A DNA stretch of 64,000 nt from Silurus meridionalis (GCF_014805685.1 NC_060909.1:4997292-5061291); one strand, 5' to 3'. Shown: positions 43,056 to 55,118, counted from the first letter of the stretch. Numbers and translations are program-made. Notes: generated from the letters alone by a model not told the origin.

Positions 43056-43527
43056 ACCGTAATTTCCGGACTATAAAGCGCACCCATATATAAGCTGCAC
43101 CGACTGAATTTTACAAATATTTTTCTTTTTAACATAAATATAACAGGTATATTAAAACAGGTCTACACTAATGTACTTTACACAGGCTTTAATGAAAGAC
43201 ACGTTACACATGGTGTAACAGGTGAAATATGTTGCGCTTCCTTTAGGAGCATAGCGGTATTTTGGGAATAGCATGCCGCTGCATTTTTCACCTGGTGGAA
43301 GTTTTTCTCCCGATGCCGTGCAGCTCAGAACACAGGTGAGGTGCTTTTTTTCGTTTCCGTTCGGAAATTTCATTGGTTTAATGTTATGGGGTTCAGTTTT
43401 TTGGCTTGAAGTTTGTGAAACCGGGAAAAACCCAGGAAAAATGTATAAATTAGCCGCTTCATTGTTTAAGCTGCGGGGTTCAAAACATGGGAAAAAAGTA
43501 GCGGCTTATAGTCCGAAAAATACCGTA
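43056..43527. mobile_element. MITE with 'cggactataa' inverted ends
   Basis: Left end 'accgtaatttccggactata' and right end 'cttatagtccgaaaaatacc' followed by 'gta' are imperfect inverted repeats of about 25 bp. About 470 bp long, no transposase. Subterminal words 'aagcgcacccatatataagc' and 'agtagcggcttatagtcc' repeat the GC/TATAA theme. I know similar short elements from fish genomes but cannot name the superfamily. It abuts the next repeat directly. Confidence 0.75.
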
Positions 43528-43702
43528 CATTTACATTTGTGGCATTGGGTGGACACTATACAGAGAGAATCACATCTAAGCAATTGAGGGTTCAGAGCCT
43601 TGCTCTAGAACCCAGCAGTGGGAACTTGGTGGTGCTGGGAATGGAACTCATAACCTTCAAATCCAAGGTCAAATGCCGTCAACGCTGAGCTACCACCTAG
43701 AC
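43528..43702 (-). repeat. Dispersed tRNA-like repeat ('catttacatttgtggc' family)
   Basis: 'catttacatttgtggcattg', 'aagcaattgagggttcagag', 'ccttgctctagaacccagca', 'ggtggtgctgggaatggaac', 'aacgctgagctaccacc'. Same order as 53808-53990. Confidence 0.65.
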
Positions 43703-44039
43703 AAGGACTATATTGTGAACTACTAAACAGCTTAATCACTTAAAAAAGCTTATTGCTTGTAAGTACTGGATATTGAACCTAAAATCAAAAGGTCTGTATC
43801 TTTTTTGGTTGAACAGATCCCATGCCCCGAGGGCAAACAGCGGCAATCTTACAGAGTCAGCTTACTGTTGCTCTCTTTTCTGTGTCATTGGGCTCCAAGA
43901 TAAAAGCAAAATGGCTGACTGTTGTTTTCCTTCAGTAAAAATCTCATGCATAAAGGAGCCTGAGGGTGGCAGGAGTGGAGGTGCAAAGTAAACATTCAGT
44001 AATTAGGAGCCCAGAATATCTCCTTTTAGCTCCACTTCA
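43703..44039. other. No recognised feature
   Basis: Unique sequence without a recognised gene or repeat. Confidence 0.45.
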
Positions 44040-44240
44040 GAAGAAGCAAAAGTGACTCATTCTTCTGTCTTTTGTGCAGCAGAGGTTAGGTGGGCCTGTT
44101 TTTCAGTGCAGTTGCAGTAAAGTTAATTAATGGTGATTGCTGAGCCTCATTCAACCAGTGGCCATAGAGATAATGAAAAACTGCACCAAAGAGCCCAACC
44201 ACCTCCCAGGCACAAAAGAACATCCTTATCTTTCTTCTCG
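44040..44240. promoter_or_regulatory. Candidate conserved non-coding block
   Basis: Repeat-free with 'gtaaagttaattaatggtga' near 44119 and 'ggccatagagataatgaaaa' near 44159. Regulatory role inferred only. Confidence 0.3.
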
Positions 44241-44539
44241 CACTGCTAATGATTTGAAAATGTACAAAATAATTTGTATATTGCCTTAAAAGAATGGATT
44301 GTATGATGTTATTTGTGACGTTAGCTTCATATAAACGCTATTGGCAGCTCGTAAAGGAATTAGTGATGGGCATGGCAAGGGCATACACGTGTGAATACCG
44401 GAATGACACAAACACTGATGGGGAATATACAGACACTTTGTTCTGATGGATGGCAAAAGGTACAAAAAAAAGCATAACAGAAAAGCAAACTCTGATAAAT
44501 TCACTTCAAGAAAGATTTGTGTGAGTGTGTGTGTCTGTA

Positions 44540-44815
44540 AAAGCACTGGGTGGTTGCTGGTGGCAGCAGTGGCTGGTGTAAAACGGCATGATTGTTTTAA
44601 TGGTGGGGCGGGCCATGGCTGGCTGTAATTAGCTTGCTGCAGGTTGCTAGGCCCAGCTCATTTGTGTCAGGCAGCGAGTAATTGTGTTGTAAAGTACGGG
44701 CCGGGTGAGTGATTGAGCGAGCTTGCTTCATGGCTGATTTGTGAGGCTGCGGCCTTGCTGTACACATTACTAAACCATCCTGATGTATTTATTTAGGCCA
44801 TGCAAATATAACAGG
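44540..44815. promoter_or_regulatory. Candidate conserved non-coding block with octamer
   Basis: Repeat-free. Includes 'ggctgtaattagcttgctgc', 'gcgagtaattgtgttgtaaa', and the octamer ATGCAAAT at 44800-44807. GC content is higher than the flanks. No coding frame. Confidence 0.38.
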
Positions 44816-44974
44816 AAATCAAAAGAGAGAACAGTAAATGAGAGCGAGGGGATTTCATTTATCCTGTGCAGTCTGGTTGACTGCTATCTCTTTGTCTGTC
44901 TACCTGACTGACTGTCTGACCATCTAGATATTGTTTGGATTTGTCCATTTATCCATCTATCCATCCATCCACCA

Positions 44975-45544
<570 letters not shown>

Positions 45545-46095
45545 TCTTCTTCTTCATCTTTCAGCTGCTTCCATTAGGGGTCGCCACAGCGAATCATCCG
45601 TCTCCATACCACTCTTTCCTCTACATCTGCCTCTTTCACACCAAATACCTGCATGTCTTCCTTCACCACATCCATAAACCTCCTCCTTGGCCTTCCACTT
45701 TTCCTCCTTCCTGGTGGCTCCATCCTCAGCATTCTCCTACCAATATACCCCATGTCCCTCCTCTGCACATCATCAAACCATCTTAATCTCACCTCCCTCA
45801 CCTTGTCTCCAAAACGTCCTACATCTACATGTGCTGTCCCTCTAATAAACTTATTTCTAATCCTGTCCATCGTCGTCACTCCCAACGAAAACCTCAACGT
45901 CTGCAGCTCTGCTACCTCCAGCTCCACCTCCTGTCTTTTACTCAATGCCACTGTTTTAAAACCATACATCGCAACTTCTTTACCTTCTCCACCTCTTCTC
46001 CCTGCAACCACACCACTACACAGCCCTCCCTCTCATTCACACACATACTCTGTCTTACTCCTGCTGACTTTCATCGAAACCAGAAAGTGTAAAGT
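45545..46095 (-). pseudogene. RTE-type LINE, 5'-truncated 3' end with reverse transcriptase C-terminus
   Basis: Minus strand. From about 46090 the frame gives a KVSRSKTEYMCVNE-like motif, then a 145-codon stretch (46011-45574) containing LSKRQEVELEVAEL, TTMDRIRNKFIRGTAHV, RLRWFDDVQRRDMGYI, GRRMLRM, GRRKSGRPRRRFMDVV and EDMQVFG, ending GDP-stop. This is the conserved C-terminal region of fish RTE-like LINEs. After the stop comes a short 3' UTR: 'cggatgattcgctgtggcga', 'cccctaatggaagcagctga' and a GAAGAAGA tail ending near 45545. A deletion follows KTEYMCVNE. The tail is shared with the tRNA-Glu SINE. Truncated and incapable of transposition. Confidence 0.88.
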
Positions 46096-46644
46096 CTAAT
46101 AAAAAAATAAGCAAACAAGCAAATAAATAAATAACTCTCAGTAAAGCCTGACACTGATGACTCCTTCTATAACTGGTAAATAAATGTTCCCCTACTGAAC
46201 GCTTTAATGATGCTAAAATGGAAGCCAACATTTTAACCTGTGTTTTGTTTAAAAGACAGCACGATTGTCAGAGCTGCTGTTGTAGCAACTGAATCAACAT
46301 CTGCTGAATAATCAGAAGTAAGAAATGTGCTATATATGTAAGTACCACAGCAATGAAGCTGTAACATCATTAAACACTGTATTTTTAACACATCCAGTTA
46401 TCAGAAACCAGCATATGTCTTCAAACTACTGTAGTTGTTATAAAGTGCCATAGATTTCAATGGTAGTCTCATTGTTTTGTTCATGCATGTGTGTGTGTGT
46501 CTGTGTGTGTGTGAGTTTGCTTCAGGGAAGAGTACTAGAGTGTTGGCTGTCTCCTGATGTGAGCTCTGTAAGAACAGACACTGCAGGCACGCCTCCAGGC
46601 AACCCTCAGGGCCTTTGATAGGGCAGGAAGACACTCATCTGGTA

Positions 46645-46647
<3 letters not shown>
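46096..46647. other. No recognised feature
   Basis: A/T-rich, with short TG repeats at 46489-46512. No gene. Confidence 0.45.

Positions 46648-46688
<41 letters not shown>
46648..46688. repeat. (CA)n microsatellite
   Basis: Pure CA run of about 20 units. Confidence 0.98.
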
Positions 46689-46690
<2 letters not shown>

Positions 46691-46979
46691 TAAGAATGTG
46701 CCTCGTGCACTGACTTTCAAAACAAATGTTACAAATTTTGGTGCCATTGTGAAAAGCAGAGAGACACACACACACTCTCACACGTGCACAAATGCCTACA
46801 CACTCTATTCTTTCAAAAATAAGTAAATCATATACCTTGCAGTCTTGTTCTGTTCTTCCTCTCTCCCTCTGTCTCTCTCTTTGAGACCACTTAATTCCTC
46901 CACATCCACTCCAAAAGAGGAACAGTACTTCACAGTACAACAGTACAATCACAGACGTGAAAAAAAGACCAAAGAGCGT

Positions 46980-47335
46980 TAAAACATACCTGGAGGTGAG
47001 TAAAGGCTGAATCAAAGCTGAACCCAAACTGAGGGGTAGCTATTAGCACTACATAAACCTTTATCATAAGATATTGTAGGCAGCATCTAATTACATGATG
47101 AAGTTGGCTGGGTGTATTTGTCTTCGTTTGACACAGTTTGGGGCAAAGCCAGTCATTATCACAGTCGGGGAGAGAAGCAGCCACGGCTTCGCATTTAAGA
47201 CTGAAGGTGTCATTAGAGCTGTCTGTGACACAGCCGGAAATCGTCTCCATACCACAAGCCCCCTGATAAAGCTCCACACTGTGGTTAATCTGTATTGGCT
47301 CATGTGTCTAACAAAACCAGCACATGGCTGAATCC
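46980..47335. promoter_or_regulatory. Candidate conserved non-coding block
   Basis: Repeat-free. Words: 'gcagcatctaattacatgat' near 47080, 'cagtcattatcacagtcggg', 'ggtgtcattagagctgtctg', and 'ccctgataaagctccacact'. No transposon sequence until 47416. Confidence 0.33.
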
Positions 47336-47415
47336 ATATTTTCCTTTATTACAAAAGAACGTAACAATAGACCATGATATTAAGATTTGTTTTGACCCGA
47401 AATAAGATGCTAGTA

Positions 47416-47783
47416 TGCGGTGGTATCGAAAAGTTTCGAGACTCGCTCTGTTTACATGAAAGTACTTTATTTATCTACGTTTACACACTATCACCTTTAA
47501 AATAGTCCCCTTGTACAGCAATACAGCGCTTCCAGAGTTCCTGCCACTTATTCTATTCGAAGCTTGTATCCAGCTTGTACGATTCGCTCTGGATCTGCAG
47601 GAAGAGGGCGAAGTCGGCAGGAGGCAAATCTGTCGAGTAGGGTGGGTGTGGGATCATGCAGATTGTTTGCCGACGATCATCCTGCACAAGTGTCCATGAT
47701 AAAATTGCATACGTGGTAATGCACGTAGTCAGAATAACAACCAGATAGCACCATTCATTTCAAAACGTTTTGATACCACCTCG
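47416..47783 (-). mobile_element. Mariner-type miniature element (deletion derivative)
   Basis: TA at both edges (47414-47415 and 47784-47785). Ends 'tgcggtggtatcgaaaagtt' and, inverted, 'cgaggtggtatcaaaacgtt'. On the minus strand about 47580-47485 reads KWQELWKRCIAVQGDYFKGD, resembling the C-terminus of mariner transposases. Most of the gene is deleted. Confidence 0.8.
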
Positions 47784-47949
47784 TAGCTACACCTAAATCC
47801 ACATTGAGAACATTTATATTGATAGCATAAACATCAATGTTCAGTTTAGTTTCTCAACAACTTCTTTATAGTCGATCAGCAGTCTAAAAACTTTTTTGAA
47901 CTGACCAATGTTTTTTGGCAACCAATGTATTGGCAAAAATCCATTGCCA

Positions 47950-48480
47950 CCATGGATCGAGTTCTATCTGCGGGTTCAGGAGTGGAAAGTGGCATCCATT
48001 GCCAATATTCACAGCTGAATCAGTGAAGTTAGTGTGGCCATCACTCTAATTCTCCATGAGGGTGAAAAGAAACATATTCATCAAGACCAACATGCACCTC
48101 TTCAACATATTATCTATGGATCGACAGTATAAACCTGAAGCCTTCCAAATGTTGTTTACAAAAAATCCTGCACGTTTTCTTAATAATCACCACTGAAACA
48201 AGACCAGATGAAGATCTCAAGAATGAGAATAAACTCCAGAGATGAGGTTGAAATGGTTCAGCCACATGTACAGGATGAGTGACGACCGGCTTCCATATAG
48301 CTTTCCCTGAAGGCAGTGATTAGCACCAAAACAGATGTGGACCTAGCAAGTTGAAAATGACCTGAAGGTTTAGAGACTCAACCTCAAGGAAGCTGGGACT
48401 CTCACCCTTGTTCAACAAGCATGGAAAAGTGTTGTCCTAGATCTTGCAGCAACACACTGGCTCTGAGTTTACACTTATCC
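47950..48480 (+). pseudogene. Degraded LINE reverse transcriptase C-terminal remnant
   Basis: Broken frames give RLKWFSHMYRMSDDRLPYSF near 48246-48310, comparable to the LRWxGHVxRMxDxRLPK motif downstream of the reverse transcriptase domain in several LINE clades, then an AGTLTLVQQAWKSVVLDLAA-like end near 48395-48455. Many stops. This is a different LINE lineage from the RTE copy at 45545. Limits are rough. Confidence 0.55.
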
Positions 48481-49300
48481 AGCTACTAGTTCGGTAAAAG
48501 AGAAGTAGTTAAAAGCTGTTGATATTATAGAAGTTAAGGCTTAGTATATGTTTTTTTTCTGGATATAACCTTATTAACATGACAGAGATAGCTAGCTAAT
48601 GCAAGGTATTATTATTATTATTGAGCTGTTTATTTGTAAACAAAGTATTATGGTCAATCAATAAGATGGTTCAATTTTTATTAACAATGAACAAGGCATG
48701 GGTCGGAATAATTAAAAAAGATGGTCAAAGAAACAAGAAGACATTGCAGTTGGCAATGTGGCTACTTGATCCGTACCAGAAACACTATTTGTACTGCACG
48801 TGTGCAAATGCGGCTACCAAAAATGTGTATTTATATTAAGAGAATTACTAGTAAAGAAATATTTCCAGTATGGATCAGGTTGTGTCAACCAGTACAGTAT
48901 TATAAATACTCGAAAATGATGTAAGTAAACATACTTCAGACAGGAATAAGACGCATTTTCACACATGAACAGTACGAATAGTGTTTCTGGTTTGGTTCAA
49001 ATAGCCACAGCCAAGATTTCACAGTGATAATATATGGATTAAGTGGGTGATTAAAAAACTACTTTACTGTCAGAAGATCGTGACCTCTGCTGGAAAGGAG
49101 GGGTATTACAGAGTAAGTTACACTATCTTTTTCCACACTATTATATATGTTTGAAATATATATATATTTTTTGTAATATGTATTAAATATATCATTATTC
49201 ACACTATTAGTATATGAGTCTACACTCATTTTGCACTAGCCATTTTTGATTTCTCCGAGCTGTCTGCTAATCTGTTCTACATGTTTTCTTGCTAGCAGTG
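48481..49300. other. No recognised feature
   Basis: A/T-rich unique sequence with a short ATT repeat at 48607-48622. Confidence 0.45.
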
Positions 49301-49700
49301 GGTAAAGGAAGAAGCAGACCTCTGGATGACCCCAGTGCTGTTAGCTAAAAGAGAATGTTAAAGCTTGATTTGATTTGCTTTCATAACAGTGATTTCTTCT
49401 GGTCAGCCTGTGCACAAACAGCCAATCCCACCATTGCCCGAGGGCTTAATGGTAGTGCACGGCAGAGGATATATATCGCTTGGCCTTTTTCTTCTCTTTC
49501 CAGTCTCCCTGTCCCTTATTTTTCTTTTTGATTCATCTCAAATGACCCTCAGTGTTTGTTCCTTTCCAATTCTTGCCTGCCATCCGCTTTTGGTTTGTTT
49601 TTTTGTTGCCTCTCTGTAGTCAGCCTGTAATCTGATGGAGCACACCGTCACACAGACCAATCCGAGTAAAAGAGAGATTTTGGAATCAAGCATCTTGGTT
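49301..49700. promoter_or_regulatory. Candidate conserved non-coding block, weak
   Basis: Repeat-free, with 'acaaacagccaatcccacca' (CCAAT-like) and 'cgagggcttaatggtagtgc'. A 76-codon frame overlaps but has no domain. Evidence is thin. Confidence 0.22.
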
Positions 49701-50067
49701 GAAAGTTTTGTCTTTCATTTAACTACTTAAAGCTATTGGTGCTAAAGAACAACACAAGCATGCACATGATCAAAACTTTCAGGTCCTTTTGTACATCATT
49801 CTGTACTAGTTGACTCTCTCTATCTATCTCTCGATCTCTGGGTGTCTCTGTTTTTCTCACTCAGCAGTGTAGAGCACTGGTACAAATCAAGGGCTCTTCC
49901 TCCTTATAAGACTTGACTCTGCAAGTAAGCACTGTGCAATTAACAATCAAACCAAGAGGAGCCGATATAAATCCAATTTATCACCAGCCTCAGTCACTTT
50001 TACAGCTTTCCATAGCTCCTTTCCTAGCTGTTCTCCTCTGTCCCCAGTTCTCATCACTCATCTGCTA

Positions 50068-50073
<6 letters not shown>
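49701..50073. other. No recognised feature
   Basis: Unique sequence with short CT-rich words. No gene. Confidence 0.45.

Positions 50074-50102
<29 letters not shown>
50074..50102. repeat. (CA)n microsatellite
   Basis: About 14 CA units. Confidence 0.96.
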
Positions 50103-50514
50103 ACCTACTATAGTACATACGTTTTCAAACCTATATCCAAAACACTTAAAAAAACAATGTTAATATCTGTGTTTCATTAACTGCCATTATAAAGACACTG
50201 CATGGACAGCAAATTCCATTGTTCCATTTTCTGTAAGACAAAAATGCGATCATTAAGCTACTGTGGTTAAAGGTAAGCAAACGATCAGCAAAAATATCAA
50301 AATTATTACAGAACAAGCCTAAAAGACCCATACTTACTGAAACAAGACACCAGTATAATACCCAGTTCACAGTTTCACAGGTGTAATTCATTCGGTTATC
50401 TTCAGTAAATACTTTATCCTGCAGGGTCACATTGGATCTGAAGCGTAGAACAGGAACAATGGGGCATGAGGTGAAATTAGAATCTAAATGGGACACCAAT
50501 CCAAGTCGGGGAGC

Positions 50515-50785
50515 CATTTAGTCTTGGTATCACCAAGCTTCCACTCTTGGGCCCCTAAACAAGGCCCTTAACCTGCACTCTGACTTCATCTCCTAATATT
50601 TCTGGAATATGCGAAGACAGAATTTTACTTTGCTGTAAAATACTTTTGACAAGTATAAAGCAAACTTTTTTTTCTTTTCTTTTCTTTCTTTTCTTCTTTT
50701 ACCAAGATCCCACATCTGGGCCCCTGAGTGAGGCCCTTAACCACTATGCTGGATAAAGTCTTCTGCAAATAAAAGATAAAGGGGA
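50515..50785 (+). mobile_element. tRNA-like SINE, catfish type, head missing, with a second partial copy
   Basis: 'ggtatcaccaagcttccact', 'cttgggcccctaaacaaggc', 'tggaatatgcgaagacagaa', 'ttttgacaagtataaagca' at 50515-50665, a TTTTC run, then a second fragment 'ccacatctgggcccctgagt' and 'gaggcccttaaccactatgc' at 50700-50785. The second half may be an internal duplication or an independent insertion. Confidence 0.65.
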
Positions 50786-51537
50786 AGCTTGAACTGTGAG
50801 ATGGAAACATAACTATAACTGATATATTGATATATTTGATTAATCAGGAATTTTTTTTTTTAGATTAATCAATTAATCAGATTAAAACAAAAAAAATGTA
50901 TTATATGTTTTGCTTATTATAACTATTTAAAACCCTACTTCTTGGTATTTATTTATAAAAGCTTATAGTGGCTGGTGGTTAAAGAGTGCATGCAGAATTT
51001 CTCTTGAAACAAATGTATTTATTTATTTATTTTAAATATCCTGGTATTATACTTTATAATTTACAGCAACAAACACAATGTCCTTTCAAAAGTCTCAACT
51101 CCTGAGCTAAGCACACATACCAGATGTCCTAACCTGTGTTCCTCTTCTACTGAGCAGGACTGCTGTTGCAACTAAGTTCTGACTAAGAGGCGTCAGTCAA
51201 ATTGGTTTTACCTTTTCAAATGAAAAAGTTAAGTACAGTTAATGAATACATTTAGTGTTACGATGCTAGCTATATGGATAATCTTAAGATAGATTAATGA
51301 TACAACTTTGTCTTGCAAAAGGTACAGATTTACAGTAGCTTTATAGTAGCTGTAGCTCCGTAGCAGTAGCTCTTATCAATGTATCACATTTTCCCTTACA
51401 AAGGACTGAAAATCATTTTGTCGTACTTCAGACTTTCTGTTTTGGTTTAATTATGAACAAATGTAAAATTAACATTAAGATAAAGAAAATCAACGAAATC
51501 ATTTCTTTGCATATTTGGAGCTGGGGTTAGAGCACAG
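50786..51537. other. No recognised feature
   Basis: A/T-rich, with 'gattaatcaattaatcagat' near 50862-50882 and a short TTTA repeat at 51015-51032. Confidence 0.45.
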
Positions 51538-51640
51538 ACTGAGCCATGATACAGTGCCCTTGGAGCACTGATGGTTAAGAGGCCTTGCTCAGGGCACCTA
51601 AGAGTGGTGATACCGGGGCTTGTAACTAGAGCCAGAGGAC
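51538..51640 (-). mobile_element. tRNA-like SINE, catfish type, fragment
   Basis: Minus strand: 'caagccccggtatcaccact', 'cttaggtgccctgagcaagg', 'cctcttaaccatcagtgctc', 'caagggcactgtatcatggc'. Both ends lost. Confidence 0.7.
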
Positions 51641-51729
51641 TCTGAACAGAAAGTATGAAGGCACAAAGAAGCCACACACCTACACTTTTGTATTAGCATC
51701 AGGAAAATCACCCCCTAACAAACTATATG

Positions 51730-51996
51730 TATTTAGGCATAAATAATGACACCCATGTCACTTGGTATCTGTTGACAAGGCTGGAAGAGATACAATGTCA
51801 GTTTTCCTGCCCCTTATGCCATGTTTATCCGTGTCCTCCTGTTACCTGTCTGCGGGCCATGAATCGCTTTGGACAGTACCATTAAATGCCTTGTCATTAC
51901 CTGTTATGGAGTGATCCGCTCAGTCCAGCTGCCTCCCGCGACAGGTTTAGTGAATGAGTGGGATTGTGCTATTCAGCGAGTCCATGTGCAGGTGTT
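51730..51996. promoter_or_regulatory. Candidate conserved non-coding block
   Basis: Repeat-free, GC-balanced. Words: 'ctgttgacaaggctggaaga', 'gaatcgctttggacagtacc', 'cattaaatgccttgtcatta', and 'gattgtgctattcagcgagt'. Bounded right by a (GT)n tract. Regulatory role inferred. Confidence 0.35.

Positions 51997-52031
<35 letters not shown>
51997..52031. repeat. (GT)n microsatellite
   Basis: About 17 GT units. Confidence 0.97.
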
Positions 52032-52035
<4 letters not shown>

Positions 52036-52049
52036 ACAGGTCTGTGTAT

Positions 52050-52520
52050 ACACTGGTCAAAGACCAGTGCGAAAGACAGAATTGGCATTAAATTGTTGCG
52101 GAGCGCTGGATTGACTTTGACTGCTGTAGGAGAAGGCTGTTAGCGAGAGAAGGAGGTTGTGTTTGTCACTGAGCCGAGGGCAGACTGAGCTCTTCGGATA
52201 GGTGAAGACTCCCGGTGGGACATGCTGCCCGGCTAGGCAAGCAAAGAAGGAGAAAGAGGCTAAATTGAAGGTTTATTTATCCAATTCGCTGTCAAGGTCG
52301 GCACATCGAAGAAAGCTGGCCTCTGCGTGTGCTCGCCAAATGCCAAAAAAAAAAATTCGAGCGAATTGTTAAGAGAAAAGAGAAGGCTCCTAGAATCAAT
52401 GACCTTTGTGCATCAGGCATCAACATGCCAGAGACTCTTAAGGCCATCCTTTAATGGCTATTACTATTGCCTTTCAGGACGGAAGGAAACAGAAATGGTC
52501 TGCCCCTTGGTCAGCTGAAA
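52050..52520. promoter_or_regulatory. Candidate conserved non-coding block
   Basis: Repeat-free with frequent CG. Words include 'gcgctggattgactttgact', 'gagccgagggcagactgagc', 'ctaaattgaaggtttattta' and 'ctttaatggctattactatt'. No exon-like frame. Confidence 0.35.
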
Positions 52521-52589
52521 CAACATATATTTCTTGGCATCATACACTTACAGAAAGACACAACAAACTTCAATTTGTCAACAAAAAAT

Positions 52590-53100
52590 GAAAATCATTA
52601 AATAACCCTACAATCGTTGTTCAGTCATGATCATTTTCTTTTACAATGACAAAAAAAGCGAGGTGATTGTAATCATTTTTAAGCCCGAGACTATTTATAG
52701 AGCACACGCAAACAGTTCAGCACCGTATGTCCCCTTGATTGCTGTTACGTGCTAATTGCGAAGGGAAACAGTGGGTTTGTGAGATAATCAGAGGGACATA
52801 TGGCACACAGGTACTGTTTGTCTAATTTAATGAGAGATTAAAAGAATGAAAAAAGAACTGCCTTTCTAAGCTTCCTCCTTATATACCCTTCAAATTCCAT
52901 TCACGTCCATGTAATTAAATGGGTAATGTGTGTTAAAGTACAGAGCTTGTTTATAGTCATGAGTTCGGGCTCGAGTTGAGAAATTAACACGATATAAACG
53001 CTAAAAATGACAGACTGATCCGGAAACGTTTCAATTAACCTTGCCCTCGAAGTTCTCAGCGCTGAGTTCAGACTTGATGGCTTGATGTATGACATCGCCA
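52590..53100. promoter_or_regulatory. Candidate conserved non-coding block
   Basis: Repeat-free. 'gaggtgattgtaatcatttt' (near 52662), 'cgtgctaattgcgaagggaa' (near 52748), 'tgtctaatttaatgagagat' (near 52820) and 'catgtaattaaatgggtaat' (near 52909). Dense homeodomain-type cores. Function inferred. Confidence 0.4.
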
Positions 53101-53807
53101 CTAGTTATTTTTCTTGCCCCCTTACCACCCCTCCAACCCATAGACCCCCAACACCACCACCCTGTGAAATGCAGTTCTGTACAATTCAACGTCCTTGATC
53201 TTTTACTTTTCAGTTCCTATTCAGGCTGCTTAGTAAAACTATCTCAGATTGTTGAAGGGTCAGTTACTTCTAAGGTCAAACAGAACCTACTAGGTATTGT
53301 CAAGTCTAATATTAGCTCTCTTGTACATTTTGTTTTGTGAAACGTGAACCGTGCTGGTTCAAAACACCGCAAAATCTCAGTTTGTCTCAGTCAAATGGAT
53401 GCTTGTGTGCTTTTTTGTTCCCTCCTCGCCTTTTTTCTGGCCTTTCTAATTACTGTGCATGATTGAGCTGACACGGGTTTGACGGGACGCTTAATTCTGT
53501 TTTTTTTTTTTTTTTTTGAAGGAGCGCTCCTTCAGAGGGACCGCCTCATCAAAGTTTCTGAGGGCCCTGTCAAAGTGAAAAGAACATGACCTTTAAGTTG
53601 TATCAGCATGTTTGCTGGTGCATACAAGGGAGTTGGGGGGGGGGGGAGGTTTCCAATACGTCACTATATATAAGCACAATGTCCGTGTTTCAAATGTTCA
53701 TGCGGCGAATACTAACGCTGTAGTGTTTACGGCTTATTTTATGTACTCTGACAGCGTTAGCGTGGGCCAAATCGGCTCTGATCCAGCTCCTATATGAATT
53801 TGTTTCA
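53101..53807. other. Unassigned; poly-T, poly-G and a small candidate island
   Basis: T17 run at about 53501-53517 and G13 at about 53635-53646. About 53518-53600 ('ggagcgctccttcagaggga') is GC-richer and could be conserved. No gene. Confidence 0.35.
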
Positions 53808-53990
53808 ATTTACATTTATTTGATCTTATCCAGAGCGACTTACAATTTTTCAATTTACAGTATACAACTGAGCATTTAAGGGTTAAGGGCCTTGCTCAAG
53901 GGCCCAACAGTGGCAGCTTAGTGGTGCTGAGATTTGAACTCACAACCTTCTGATCAGCAGTCCAACACCTTAACTACAACACTACTAACT
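53808..53990 (-). repeat. Dispersed tRNA-like repeat, best copy
   Basis: 'catttatttgatcttatcca', 'gagcgacttacaatttttca', 'caactgagcatttaagggtt', 'aagggccttgctcaagggcc', 'caacagtggcagcttagtgg', 'tgagatttgaactcacaacc', 'ttctgatcagcagtccaaca'. On the minus strand the last words form tRNA-like A and B boxes. Widely dispersed in fishes as I recall. Confidence 0.75.
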
Positions 53991-55039
53991 TTAGAGCAGA
54001 ACATTAAGTTTAAATAACACTTTCTTCCACTAATTGTTTAACCCAAATCTTGGATACAAGTGTGTTGGTCAATTTTAACAATCTATCATTTTTAATAAGC
54101 AGAAAGCATGTGAGCGATTTATGCTCTTAATCATAAATTCGTCTTAATTGCAGTTGATCTAGAGACATCAGGATTAGCAGCAGGAGCAGACCTAGGTCTT
54201 ATTATGCCTTATAGGGTTTTAAAAATTGTGTATGATCTCTATTGCTGGCAGTGAAGCCACTGCATGCACAGCCAACCTTTTTTTTTCTGAAGAATCTGAA
54301 TTCATTTTGCAAAAGACAAAGCTAAATTTCAACCTTGATCTCAAAAATAAATGCTTTCATTATCTGAACATACAGAATATAGCAAATAATCCCTATTGAA
54401 TGTGTGTGTATGCAGTACATAACTTTTCAGGATATATCCTTTGTCAGGATACATTAGCATGCAGCACCCTTTAGCAGTTACTCTGTCGGCCGTGGATTAG
54501 CACGCTTTGCACTTTTATCAGCAGACTCGAAAAATGCTGCTCAATGGCTCGTTCCATTTCACTCATTTCCATTTTCTTACATGTATGTGCTGGGTGACGT
54601 GATGCTGGTGCTGATTGGTGAAACGCTCTAAAAGCATTTTCGCCTGCAATCTCTCTGAACCCTGCACAATTTAGATAGGAAACTCCTTGTGATAAAAAGA
54701 ATGCTAAATAGGTAAAGGGTTGCCAAATTCGCATAGCCGTATGCAACATATACGACAGTATGTTTTTTAAAGTAGTGTTGTACGATATTCTTATTTCACT
54801 AAATATCAAGGTCCTAAAAGTCTGGTCTTTTGTTATGTAGTGTCATATATTAGATTATTTTGAGAATGATTTACAGACTGATTTACTAATATCATGTTGG
54901 AGTAGATAGTGTGGGGCAAACATGGCAACCTCGAATAATAACTGTTCTCTTGGTGTAAAAATGATCACGAGAAGAAACAGGAAGTCGCATTTATTGCGAT
55001 TATAGCTTATTAAACGAAACATTGACCATGTGTATTTAG

Positions 55040-55044
<5 letters not shown>
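53991..55044. other. Unassigned
   Basis: A/T-rich unique sequence. 54460-54660 is slightly GC-richer. No gene or repeat recognised. Confidence 0.4.

Positions 55045-55075
<31 letters not shown>
55045..55075. repeat. (CA)n microsatellite
   Basis: About 15 CA units. Confidence 0.97.
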
Positions 55076-55077
<2 letters not shown>

Positions 55078-55118
55078 TTAATAAAGGAAAAAACAGCTTG
55101 AAGAAAGATTTACAATTT

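Noticed and set aside
45653..46099. 148-codon plus-strand frame
   Set aside because: Antisense of the RTE reverse transcriptase fragment on the minus strand.
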